Shown in pieces: positions 11,519-22,140 of a DNA stretch of 64,000 bases; the first letter of the stretch is position 1; every line of letters starts with the position of its first letter. The notes below the pieces were generated by a model. That model saw nothing but the letters and a program-made list of their open reading frames with translations. It was not told the DNA's origin and ran no database searches. Both the position numbers and the translations under genes were made by a program. The DNA comes from Mesostigma viride (taxonomy: Eukaryota > Streptophyta > Mesostigmatophyceae > Mesostigmatales > Mesostigmataceae): contig RPFO01000156.1 in assembly GCA_009746045.1 (NCBI GenBank), positions 2,485,588-2,549,587 of the forward strand, given 5' to 3'.

Positions 11519-12225
11519 GTGAGCACCTTAGCCACTTCGATGGTCTGCTTGCTGGTCCTTGGCGCCGCACCCGGGCCGAGCTCTACTGCGAGATCCCTCT
11601 TGGACATCACCCATACCATCCGACACCGCCGCCTCAATTTTGCCGGCCATCTTGCCCTCACAGACCAGCCTGCTCACCTCCTGCATGAACACCGATGTGG
11701 GCCCTGCGGGCGGGCTTAGGGCTAGAGCCAACCATTAAATTAAATTAAATTATTAAATTATTAAATTATTAAATTATTAAATTATAACAAGACTCCGTTG
11801 GGAGATCATGTAGCACATATTCCCGTGGAGCCAACCATGCAGGTAGACACCTCCTCCGGCCTATGGCAGGGTCCCCTTGTCGATCCCATCGCAACCAAAA
11901 GGCCAACTTGCACGCGCCCCGCACCGACGTGGCGCGACCCGGGCCTATGTGACACAATGGCTTGAGGATGCAGGGCTTCTGGGATTATCTGTACTCCGCG
12001 CCCGCATGATAGACAAGGAGAAATGGGCTGCCATCTGCGCTAAGCACCTTCCTGCGGGGCATGCTCCTGTTTTCTCCCCACGGGCTCCGCGGTCCATTGG
12101 TAGAATGCAGGGTCGAAGTCGGCAGGTGGAGGTTATTGCCCCTGAGGGTAGCCGCTACACTACCGCCTCGTCTGCCATTACAGTAGAGGACAGCTCAGAT
12201 GAGGATTATATCCCCCTGTAGTGAC
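11519..12225 (+). pseudogene. LINE ORF2 C-terminal relic
   Basis: Plus-strand coding blocks IRHRRLNFAGHLALTDQ (11610-11670) and ATRAYVTQWLEDAG (11930-11975), then KEKWAAICAKHLPA and a Ser/Asp-rich end DSSDEDYIPL. They match the post-reverse-transcriptase C-terminus of LINE ORF2 seen at 41332-41736 and in reverse at 43510-43870. It is broken by a small LINE insertion at 11736-11827 and lies 320 bp from the HST stop codon. Confidence 0.6.
11725..11838 (-). mobile_element. 92-bp 5'-truncated LINE insertion with 11-bp target duplication
   Basis: GAGCCAACCAT is present at 11725-11735 and again at 11828-11838. Between them lie an AAATT/ATTAAATT tail and the 3'-terminal CTCC/GGAG hairpin segment (GGGAGATCATGTAGCACAT) of the same LINE type whose intact 3' end is at 43976-44250. 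Orientation is minus. It interrupts an older ORF2 relic on the plus strand. Confidence 0.85.
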
Positions 12226-12544
12226 TACATGAAGTGATACTACATGGGTTGGGGCATGGTGCAGACGATATTTGTAACTTTCATGTAATTATTTTCTAAT
12301 GAGATTAGGATAGTACTAGCTCCGTGGCATGCCCATGCGCATGAGACGCAAAGTACTTACTTACTTACTTTTGAACCATCATCAGAGATACGAAGTGAGA
12401 TATATGACTTACCAATCATTTATTCAGTGGTGTGGTCAAGCAACATTTGGCCCTACATTGCTATGTGTCATGGATTCCCAATAATGTAGAAGATACTTAA
12501 CTGTTTTACTCTACAGCTCGCTGTTTAAGTGGTATTACCTTAAC
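12226..12544. other. HST 3' flank
   Basis: This stretch of about 320 bp lies between the HST stop codon and the ORF2 relic and probably holds the HST 3' UTR. It contains a TTAC run (12356-12368) and is otherwise unremarkable. No polyadenylation signal was assigned. Confidence 0.4.
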
Positions 12545-15500
12545 TTAAATAAATGGGAACACCAGATATTCTGCATAGAAAAGGTTCCAGATGTTGGCAT
12601 AAAAGCGGGCGATGGCATCCTGCAATGAACAAGAGAGTAATAACAGGAAGAACAAAAACTTTTCAGTCAAGAGTCAACATATGGTAAAGCAAAACGTAAG
12701 GCGGCACAATAACAAACGACTTCTCAGAAGTCATGTCTTGGTAGATGAATGAACAGAGAGGGCTTGGTGTAACACTTCTGTTCATTACCCAGCTAGATGC
12801 TCGTAGAATCTAGATTCAGAAACAGACGTGAAATTGCATGCCAAGCAGCAAATACCTAAAATGACCTTAGCTGAGGTCCTACTTATTTCTGTTTTTTTTT
12901 TCATTAGCATAGTACTACGTGAGAGGCCCTCACGCGGCGCTTGCAACTACGTATTTACTAGGCCTTTCCATTTTGACCATCTATCTGCCCGCCCCCCCCC
13001 CCCCCGCCCGCCCGCCCGCCCGCCCACCCGCCCGCCCGCCCACTCGCCCGCCCGCCCGCCCGCCCGCCCGCCCGCCCGCCCACCCGCCCGCCCGCCCACT
13101 CGCCCGCCTGTGCGACACCGCTTGCCAAGCCAGCCACTGGTGCACATTTCGAGCCCGCCATATCTATCTTACTCGTGCGAATTTCGAGCCCGCCATATCT
13201 ATCTTACTCGTGCGCATTTCGAGCCCGCCATATCTATCTTTCGGACTTACTTCATATAGTTTTCAAAATAGACCTGCTAACTTGGGCAGTCCGGCGCGCC
13301 GGCTGCCCACTTCTTGCCATCCACCCCTTGCGTGGGCACAAGCCTAGAGGTAGCTTCATCCCATACCGACTCACCCGCGTGTACTTGCCGTCGTGCAGCT
13401 TCTTGAGCGTGTACGCCAAGAACACGGCAAACAGCGCGTGCGCACCCGCCATGACGGGGGTGTTGAACGCCTGGGGGAGGCGCGCATGCATACGTGTCAG
13501 TTGTGGGCAGAGGTGCACGCACAAATAGATGCAATGGTACTGTCAGATGGCCATCGAAGGGCACTATGGTTTATGCTGGGTGTAAGCCGCGTGAGGCGTG
13601 GTTGCACTGTTGATAGCGCCCCCAGGAATCCAACCCTACAATGACATTAAGGCACCAACTTGCTTTAGCGTTGCGAGGTCAGGGGAGATGCCCCAACTGT
13701 ATTGACCCGGTTAAAGGTATCAGCCGGTTGCAAAGGAGTGCGTTGCAGCCGTAATTGTGACAATAGAGCAAGGGGCGGCTGCAAGGCCCCAAGCAGCACC
13801 ATGAATCCGTTCTAGCCAGCCACTGCATCATGTAAAGAAAACCACTAGTTATAGCCATGCGATTGCCGCTGGGTAGTAGCATCGTACGCGTTCCGCTGTT
13901 AGCAGCGTCGCAAATGTGTGACTGCTAGGGCACCATGCATGCTGTGATAGGACATATGAATATGGGCACCATGCATGCTGTGATAGGGCATACGAATATG
14001 TCAAAACGCGGATACGACATGCGTGAAATATGGATACGAAAACATAATTGCAAAACGTATTTCCTATTAGTGCGTTCACGGCACGGAATGGCCACAGCAT
14101 CTCGAGGAGGCCTCTACGGCTTCGCACGCCCTACTGGCGCAGTTTTTTCCAAGGAAAAGCGGGTTGGGTTGTGGTTTGAACAAGTTGCGTTGGGGAGAGG
14201 CTCTGCACAGCATGAACTGGCACACATGCACTCTCAACGCCAGCGTTGGACTAGATTGCGCGTAAAGGTCACACCCGCGCCCACCGCATGCCTCCAAAGC
14301 ACCTGCACTTGGTAATGCTAAATGCACCTACGCCTCAACCACCAGCACTTGATATACATGTGCCTGCTTTCGGTGACCAGAAAAAAATGCACCGGCACCT
14401 TAAGCGCTCGCATGAAACACACCTCGGCCGGCTGCAAATACATGAATGCCATTAAATGGATTCTCCAGCTTTCTGGCCTGAGCTGGTTGTCTCATCGATT
14501 TCCATGCACATGGGCTTGCCTACTGCTGGCGTCATCACACACACATGCACACAAACCACACAGGGGCTGCCAGAAATGCACCCACCTGTACCTTGAACGT
14601 GAGCACCTGCCTGCACTCACCTGCACCTTGAATGCGAGCACGACGGCGGCGACATAGTTGAGCATGAGCAGGCCCGTGCCGATGGAGGCCACGTTGCGGG
14701 GACCCAGCCGTGTGGCAAAGGTGGAGATGTTGTAGCTGGCGAACATGGGGTGGGTGGCAGAGGTGACGAGCGACAGTGACCAACACACAGAAGGCATGGG
14801 TTAGATGGTGACATGGTGACATGGTGGTGAAGGTGGAGATGTTGTTGCTGGCGTACGTGCCGTACGGGGGCAAAGCTGACGAGTGGATAGTGACGGAAAC
14901 ACATCAGGCATGGGTTGGAGAGTTGGTCCGATGGTGACATGGCGTGGAGATGTTTAGCTGGCATGCGTACACACGAGGCAAAGGTGAGAGGAGACGGGGA
15001 CCAGCATAAGAGTGACCAACACACGCAGCATGGCATGGAGACGTGGTGAGAAGAGGTGACGGTACGGTGAGAAAAGGTTGTAGCTGGCGTCCGTACAGTG
15101 CAAGGGTGAGCGTGCAGGAGAGGGGGGAGCAGAAACACACACACGGTGTGACGCCGAGGGGGCATGAGACAGCGTGAAGATGTCGTAGGGGGCAAGGGTA
15201 AAGAGGACCTGGGGCAAAGGTAATGGGTGGCTGGGACCAACGCACACAGCATGGCATGGAGAGATGGTGGGATGGTCCCCCACTCATTGCCGCCCACTCT
15301 CCCCTCGCAGCATGTCACCCTATTCCCGCTGACACCACCACCATCACATCCTGGTCTACCAAGATTTCCCGCTTTATTTACATCGCAACTGGTCTACTTA
15401 GCCGCGTCCTCGTTAATAATAACTCACGGCTTGTCACCCGAGGTCGCCCCCCCTCACACCTTCACTGACATACTCAAGTGTGCCTATGCAACCACTTCCA

Positions 15501-18500
15501 CTATTCACCGCTTGTCGCCCTAAATTCTCTCCCATCAGCAATCACTCACACGTTTTCGCCGCAAACTACCTCTCACGTTCTCGCCACAAACTACCTCTCA
15601 TTAACAGTCCATCACAGCTTGTGGCCGTGGATATCCCCCCCTAACAAATGCTCATAATTTGCCGCCCTTGATATCCCCTCCTAGCAAATGCTCACAATTT
15701 GCCGCCCTTTATATTCCCCCCTAACAAATGCTCACAATTTTGCCGCCCTTGATATCCCCCCCTAACAAATGCTCACAATTTGCCGCCCTTGATATCCCCC
15801 CCTCCACCAATAACGCCCTACATCCAACCCTTGAACTGTCACTACAGCTTGTTGCCCTCAATACACCCCCCTAACAAACCACGCCCTAGATCCAACCCCG
15901 CCCCTGAGGTGTGCGCCCTTGAATGTCACTCACAGCTTGTCGCCCTCGATATCCGCCAAGTCCTTGGTGATCGCGATCACGACCGCAAACAGCGTCACGA
16001 AGCAGGTGATGAAGGCCACCGAGGGGCTGGCGCACGGCACGTGCCATTACAACGACCATGGTGACGAGGCAGGGCGCACGGCACAGGAGGCAGGGTGCAC
16101 GGCACAGGAGGCAGGGCGCACGGCACAGGGTGGATTTGTCACACGTCGACGATGAGGGGGCAGGGCGCACGACGATGCGATGAGAACAGGAGTATACAGC
16201 CTTGCACACCGCGGCAACGCCAACCATGCACGCAAACACACGACGTGAATGAAATAAACATCAAGTAAACCCATAACGAAAGCGCCCTAGACCCTAAGAC
16301 GTGAATGAAATAAACATCAAGTATACCCATTACGAAAGCACCCTAGACCCTAAGACGTGAATGAAATAAACATCAAGTAAACCCATAACGAAAGCACCCT
16401 AGACCCTAAGACGTGAATGAAATAAACATCAAGTAAACCCATTACGAAAGCACCCTAGACCCTAAGACGTGAATGAAATAAACATCAAGTATACCCATTA
16501 CGAAAGCACCCTAGACCCTAAGACGTGAATGAAATAAACATCAGGTAAACCCATAGCGAAAGCACCCTAGACCCTAAGACGTGAATGAAATAAACATCAG
16601 GTAAACCCATTACGAAAGCACCCTAGACCCTAAGACGTGAATGAAATAAACATCAGGTAAACCCATAGCGAAAGCACCCTAGACCCTAAGACGTGAATGA
16701 AATAAACATCAAGTAAACCCATAGCGAAAGCACCCTAGGCCCTAAGACGTGAATAAAATAAACACCAAGTAAACCCATTACGAAAGCACCCTAGACCCTA
16801 AGACGTGAATGAAATAAACATCAGGTAAACCCATTACGAAAGCACCCTAGACCCTAAGACGTGAATGAAATAAACACCAAGTAAACCCATAGCGAAAGCA
16901 CCCTAGACCCTAAGACGTGAATGAAATAAACATCAGGTAAACCCATAGCGAAAGCACCCTAGACCCTAAGACGTGAATGAAATAAACACCAAGTAAACCC
17001 ATAGCGAAAGCACCCTAGACCCTAAGACGTGAATGAAATAAACATCAGGTAAACCCATAGCGAAAGCACCCTAGACCCTAAGACGTGAATGAAATAAACA
17101 TCAAGTAAACCCATAGCGAAAGCACCCTAGACCCTGAGACGTGAATGAAATAAACATCAAGTAAACCCATAGCGAAAGCACCCTAGACCCTAAGACGTGA
17201 ATGAAATAAACACCAAGTAAACCCCTAGCGAAAGCACCCTAGACCCTAAGACGTGAATGAAATAAACATCAGGTAAACCCATTACGAAAGCACCCTAGAC
17301 CCTAAGACGTGAATGAAATAAACATCAGGTAAACCCATTACGAAAGCACCCTAGACCCTAAGACGTGAATGAAATAAACATCAGGTAAACCCATAGCGAA
17401 AGCACCCTAGACCCTAAGACGTGAATGAAATAAACATCAAGTAAACCCATAGCGAAAGCACCCTAGACCCTAAGACGTGAATGAAATAAACATCAGGTAA
17501 ACCCATTACGAAAGCACCCTAGACCCTAAGACATGAATGAAATAAACATCAAGTAAACCCATAGCGAAAGCACCCTAGACCCTAAGACGTGAATGAAATA
17601 AACATCAGGTAAACCCATTACGAAAGCACCCTAGACCCTAAGACGTGAATGAAATAAACATCAGGTAAACCCATTACGAAAGCACCCTAGACCCTAAGAC
17701 GTGAATGAAATAAACACCAAGTAAACCCATAGCGAAAGCACCCTAGACCCTAAGACGTGAATGAAATAAACATCAGGTAAACCCATTACGAAAGCACCCT
17801 AGACCCTAAGACGTGAATGAAATAAACATCAGGTAAACCCATAGCGAAAGCACCCTAGACCCTAAGACGTGAATGAAATAAACATCAAGTAAACCCATAG
17901 CGAAAGCACCCTAGACCCTAAGACGTGAATGAAATAAACACCAAGTAAACCCATAGCGAAAGCACCCTAGACCCTAAGACGTGAATGAAATAAACATCAG
18001 GTAAACCCATAGCGAAAGCACCCTAGACCCTAAGACGTGAATGAAATAAACACCAAGTAAACCCATAGCGAAAGCACCCTAGACCCTAAGACGTGAATGA
18101 AATAAACATCAGGTAAACCCATAGCGAAAGCACCCTAGACCCTAAGACGTGAATGAAATAAACATCAGGTAAACCCATTACGAAAGCACCCTAGACCCTA
18201 AGACGTGAATGAAATAAACATCAGGTAAACCCATAGCGAAAGCACCCTAGACCCTAAGACGTGAATGAAATAAACATCAAGTAAACCCATAGCGAAAGCA
18301 CCCTAGACCCTAAGACGTGAATGAAATAAACATCAGGTAAACCCATTACGAAAGCACCCTAGACCCTAAGACGTGAATGAAATAAACATCAAGTAAACCC
18401 ATAGCGAAAGCACCCTAGACCCTAAGACGTGAATGAAATAAACATCAGGTAAACCCATTACGAAAGCACCCTAGACCCTAAGACGTGAATGAAATAAACA

Positions 18501-21418
18501 TCAGGTAAACCCATTACGAAAGCACCCTAGACCCTAAGACGTGAATGAAATAAACATCAGGTAAACCCATTACGAAAGCACCCTAGACCCTAAGACGTGA
18601 ATGAAATAAACATCAGGTAAACCCATTACGAAAGCACCCTAGACCCTAAGACGTGAATGAAATAAACATCAAGTAAACCCATAGCGAAAGCACCCTAGAC
18701 CCTAAGACGTGAATGAAATAAACACCAAGTAAACCCATAGCGAAAGCACCCTAGACCCTAAGACGCGAATGAAATAAACATCAGGTAAACCCATTACGAA
18801 AGCACCGTAGACCCTAAGACGCGAATGAAATAAACATCAGGTAAACCCATTACGAAAGCACCCTAGACCCTAAGACGTGAATGAAATAAACATCAGGTAA
18901 ACCCATTACGAAAGCACCCTAGACCCTAAGACGTGAATGAAATAAACACCAAGTAAACCCATAGCGAAAGCACCCTAGACCCTAAGACGTGAATGAAATA
19001 AACATCAAGTAAACCCATAGCGAAAGCACCCTAGGCCCTACCCGCCAGAAATGGACCACAGCGGCTCATCTCCGGTACGGTACTGCAAAGTACCGCAGGT
19101 TGTGCTAGCCAACGTGATAACCAAAGTCGCGGCCACAACCCTATGCCGATTCAACCATCACAAGCACCGCACCAGCGAAAACACCACAACCCGCTGTGCT
19201 GGCTCAAACACCACAACTCCTGCGCTGGCTCGAACACCACAACTCCTGCGCTGGCTCAAACATCACACCTCCCGTGCAAGCTCACCTCCACTGGAACGGC
19301 AGGTTGAGCGCGGCGCGTGTCGCATGGTAGACGCCAAAGTTGAGCAGGAAGCCGCGCACCTGGGGCACAGGGGGTGGGTAGCGCGAGCAGGTGGGATACG
19401 CAATATAACCACAAGTAGGACGAGCAGGTGACGAACGCAATATGGCCACAGGTGGGTCAAGCAGGGGATGTTCAGGATGGCTAGAAGATGGGCATGGCGA
19501 GCAGGCAACATGCATGCACATGACTTGGACGTGCGCATGACTAGGACATGTGTGGCTCGGACAAGCGCATGACTAGGAGACATGCATAACTAGGAGATGC
19601 GCATGAATAGTCGATGTGCATGACTCGGACAAGCCCATGATAGGACATGTGCATGGCTTAGAGATGTGCATGAATAGGAGATGCACAGTGACCAAGGGAC
19701 ACGCATGCGCCAGCATCACAGTGACCAAGGAATGCACGCGTGTGCCAGCATCATCCTACCGTGGCGATGATGATGAAGGCGGCGAGCGGGAACTGCTTGA
19801 GCCGCATGGGAGGGACCGAGTAGATGGTGCCCAGGAAGAGGCCGAACGAGTAGAGGCAGGTGATGAGGCGGTCAAAGTTGCGGGCGACGATGCCCAGACC
19901 ACCGGCCGCCAGCAGAAGGCAGAGCATCCACGCGGCGGTCTTGGACAGCTCACCCGCCGCGACGGGGAGGAAGGGTTTGTTGACCCTGGAAGGAGGGGAG
20001 GGGGGGGGGGGGGGGCGGCAAATCGGGGAAGCCGCCAGAATTTTTAGCGACGTCGTGCAGATGGGCCAGAAAAGGTGGTAAGAGGGCGGGGGAGGGCGGA
20101 GGAGGGTGGGGGTGGGGGAGCTGGTGATAAAAGGCCAATAACATTGCTAAGTGACATTTTGGCCAAATGGCCAGATAAAGCAGCAAGTGACTTCTTGCAT
20201 GATTGAAAACCTGTGGCAAGCGGTTAAGTTCAAACATGGGAGCAGCAGGAGAAATTGGAGGGTTGCCGATGTCCATGGATGTACTAACGAAAATCAAAGG
20301 GGGGGGGGGGGGTTGTGTAGAAGGGAGCGGCCACAGTTTTTGGTTGTGCTTAAGGACGCCAACCATGATGCTGTAGTAGAATTATACAGCTGTGGTATGT
20401 AAGATAGGACGTAGATGATAAGATAGGATAGTATGTAGACAGACATACTTACATAGGCTATGTAGACAGACAAACTTACATAGGCTTGCAAGCTTTGCTT
20501 GTACTATGCATGATGCATAAGATGTTGGGGCAGTTATAACAAGTGACATACTGTATAATGTCATGCACCACATGACGGTGTGTTACACTTCTACAATACA
20601 GGGTATGCTGACTTGAGGGGAAAGCGCAGCACTTGGGAAAGGCGGTAGTGAATGCCGGCACAAGCTACACGAGCCTTGAAGAAGGAAAACATCGATGGAA
20701 ATGGATGAGTGAGCTTGCACAAAGGCCAATTATCAAGACACCAGTACGTACTTGTCAATCTCGACGTCATAGATCTGGTTAATGCCCACGATGTAGCCGT
20801 TTCCACACAGCAGCGCCACCAAGCCCAGCAGCGCCCGAGGCAAGAGACCCCAGTCAATCGCCTGGGAATTCTCCAGAAGCGCTCGGCTCGTTACGGCTCT
20901 GCATGGAGGATTCACAGAGAGTTATCCCAACATTGAAAATTTTTTGCGTTTCAAGTTGGAGAGTCACCCATGTCCGGTATTACTGCTAACAATGGCTATG
21001 TTTTAAGTAGCCAGTGCGGTGAAAGGCTATGCAGGCTTAAAAAAAAGAAAAAAGAAAAGTGATTTATTACTTACGTCGTTCCCAGTATCGTGCCACGAAT
21101 GGTATGTGGCCGCAAGAATTTCCAGCAGGCCGAAAGAAATGACGTTTGCCCGTCTCCTGCCGGTGCCCCAGCACCTCCGGCAGCTACTCCGGCGGCAGAG
21201 GCACGTGTTGCTAACGGAGCACGGCTGCCGCTCCTGGCAAGCTTCGGCTGCAAGGGGCGGAGACCTTGCAAAACAAAACTGGAAGATAACTTGCCCACAT
21301 TTACATGGCACGGGGGAGTGCCTCTAAGTGCACGACATTTACCAGCTGACGAGGAGATCTTATACGAAGCTACCGGCGTTTTTGGGCATTGAACGCGAAG
21401 ACCGAAAACACTAGCCAT
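12545..21418 (-). CDS. HST: Homogentisate solanesyltransferase (plastoquinone biosynthesis), 8 exons
   Basis: Exons on the minus strand are 21418-21075, 20898-20752, 19985-19760, 19359-19286, 16026-15934, 14735-14621, 13470-13375 and 12619-12545. All introns are GT-AG, all phases agree, and the join gives 389 residues plus TAA, close to plant HST length. The ATG at 21418 is the first methionine after upstream in-frame codons without ATG and begins a Ser/Arg/Ala-rich plastid transit-like region of about 85 residues. The mature part starts near [14 protein letters not shown]. Both UbiA prenyltransferase Mg-diphosphate motifs are present: NQIYDVEID at the exon 2 end and KDLADIEGD at the exon 5 end. 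The C-terminus, [19 protein letters not shown], is typical of HST. Known role: HST condenses homogentisate with solanesyl diphosphate at the plastid envelope, giving the plastoquinone-9 precursor. HST rather than tocopherol phytyltransferase is chosen from the [18 protein letters not shown] and ISTFATRLG blocks. The introns are full of repeats, described separately. Confidence 0.95.
12985..13112. repeat. CCCG/CCCA microsatellite in HST intron 7
   Basis: A poly-C run is followed by CCCG tetranucleotides with scattered CCCA and CTCG variants. The open frames it produces (Pro/Ala/Arg on plus, Gly/Ala/Arg on minus) are repeat translations and not genes. Confidence 0.9.
13146..13245. repeat. 35-bp tandem repeat, 3 copies, in HST intron 7
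   Basis: ATTTCGAGCCCGCCATATCT starts at 13146, 13181 and 13216, an exact 35-bp spacing. It lies between the CCCG array and HST exon 7. Confidence 0.9.
14388..14612. repeat. Decayed copies of the HST exon 6 donor edge
   Basis: The true exon 6 3' edge (plus strand ACTCACCTGCACCTTGAATG, 14615-14634) is followed downstream in the gene by a close copy, CCCACCTGTACCTTGAACG (14581-14599), and a weaker one at 14388-14412. The near copy retains a possible GT donor (read on the minus strand). Confidence 0.75.
14826..15200. repeat. Decayed copies of the HST exon 6 acceptor edge
   Basis: The true edge on the plus strand is GGAGATGTTGTAGCTGGCG (14723-14741). Variants recur in the intron at about 14831 (GGAGATGTTGTTGCTGGCG), 14943 (GGAGATGTTTAGCTGGC), 15069 (GTTGTAGCTGGCGTCCG) and 15175 (GAAGATGTCGTAGGGGGC). 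The intervening stretches also share CATGG and GACCAACACAC words, so the duplicated unit is larger than the splice site. Confidence 0.8.
15420..15870. repeat. Eight decayed copies of the HST exon 5 donor edge
   Basis: The true edge on the plus strand is CAGCTTGTCGCCCTCGATAT (15933-15952). Variants lie near 15422, 15507, 15612, 15650, 15691, 15732, 15773 and 15841. Several share CTCACAATTTGCCGCCCTTG and CCCCCCTAACAAATG, with about 41-bp spacing in the central cluster. Confidence 0.85.
16050..16175. repeat. Copies of the HST exon 5 acceptor edge
   Basis: The true boundary reads GGCTGGCGCACGGCACGTGCC (16025-16045) on the plus strand. GGCAGGGCGCACGGCACAGG and close variants follow at about 16070, 16088, 16106 and 16161, an 18-bp unit that keeps the acceptor region. 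Confidence 0.75.
16242..19036. repeat. 56-bp minisatellite, about 50 copies, in HST intron 4
   Basis: The unit starts GACGTGAATGAAATAAACAT and ends GCACCCTAGACCCTAA, and repeats every 56 bp (16242, 16298, 16354 and on). Copies differ at two diagnostic places: ATCAAG, ATCAGG or ACCAAG, and ATAGCG, ATTACG or ATAACG. The terminal CCCTAGACCCTAAG resembles CCCTAA telomere sequence but is not telomeric. The array is within the transcribed intron and contains no long open frame. Confidence 0.97.
19190..19285. repeat. Tandem repeat next to the HST exon 4 donor
   Basis: About three copies of a roughly 27-30 bp unit containing CACAACTCCTGCGCTGGCTC lead into the exon 4 donor (CAAGCTCACCTCC on the plus strand). 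The last unit grades into the splice site. Confidence 0.6.
19500..19720. repeat. Degenerate GCATGACTAGGAGATG-type repeat in HST intron 3
   Basis: Multiple variants of a roughly 16-20 bp unit with GCATGACT(A/C)GGA lie between 19500 and 19690, followed by two copies of CATCACAGTGACCAAGG-like sequence. The array is intronic and non-coding. Confidence 0.7.
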
Positions 21419-22140
21419 TTTTTTCAGCTCAGGGTCATCGACTACTTTACGCCGGGGCTTGTGGAGCAACAAATGCTGCTCAAAGGTTAGCAGCTATGAA
21501 ATTAATAATGGAGGGCGGCCTGCAGGACTGTATATTATTATGTGGATTAAACGTTAGGAATAGGCGACCGCCAATCGTCTGCCTAGCTCTCTCCTCTTTG
21601 CCAACGTGTCACAGCGCGGGCGCATCCCGTGAACAGGTTTGAGAGGTGTTGGGGTTTATCTGCTTTGCCACGGCAGCTCATGTGACGGGTGCGCGCCTGC
21701 ACGGTGGCCACGACCGCGGGTGCCAGGCTACGGACGGCCACGTGGCGAGGCTCGGAGCAATCACCCCTGCTGACCGTCCTGCCTGGGAGCGGGAAATCAA
21801 GAAGGTTGCTATGTGCAACGTAAGATACAGAACAACCAATTCTAGTGGGGAACCTTTACGCCCATTTACGTCCAGACGCGTCAAATATGTCTAAGACATT
21901 TGTTCATGTCCGTTAGCAGAGTCGATCTTGGCATAAAATCCCCAAGAAGGATAAATATCAAGCTTGTCTGTTGCCATTTTAATTGCGTAAAATATTTTTC
22001 TCCGAGAATGGTGCAACAAGCGTGCATGCGTCGATTATGGCGTCCTTGTGGCACAGACATGGTGACAGTGAGCGAGGCCGGGCCAAGCAATTAGCATGAG
22101 AGTTTTTCTAATGTAGGCTTACATTCGGTCAGGTGCCTTC
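21419..22140. promoter_or_regulatory. Divergent intergenic region between HST and the coiled-coil gene
   Basis: This 722-bp stretch separates the inferred start codons of two divergently transcribed genes, so it should hold both 5' UTRs and promoters. No clear TATA box, tandem array or transposon end was seen. It is one of the few repeat-poor stretches in the window. Placement as a shared promoter is inference from gene orientation. Confidence 0.5.

Noticed and set aside
14617-15318. 233-residue minus-strand frame ([15 protein letters not shown]...) as a separate gene
   Set aside because: It covers HST exon 6 in a different frame and the duplicated acceptor edges. The HST splice model explains the region.
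16242-19036. CRISPR-like array of regular direct repeats
   Set aside because: The 56-bp units are contiguous with no unique spacers, and the array lies in an intron of a eukaryotic gene. It is a minisatellite.
16242-19036. Interstitial telomere tract
   Set aside because: CCCTAGACCCTAAG occurs once per 56-bp unit and is not a tandem telomere repeat. It is noted only as a resemblance.
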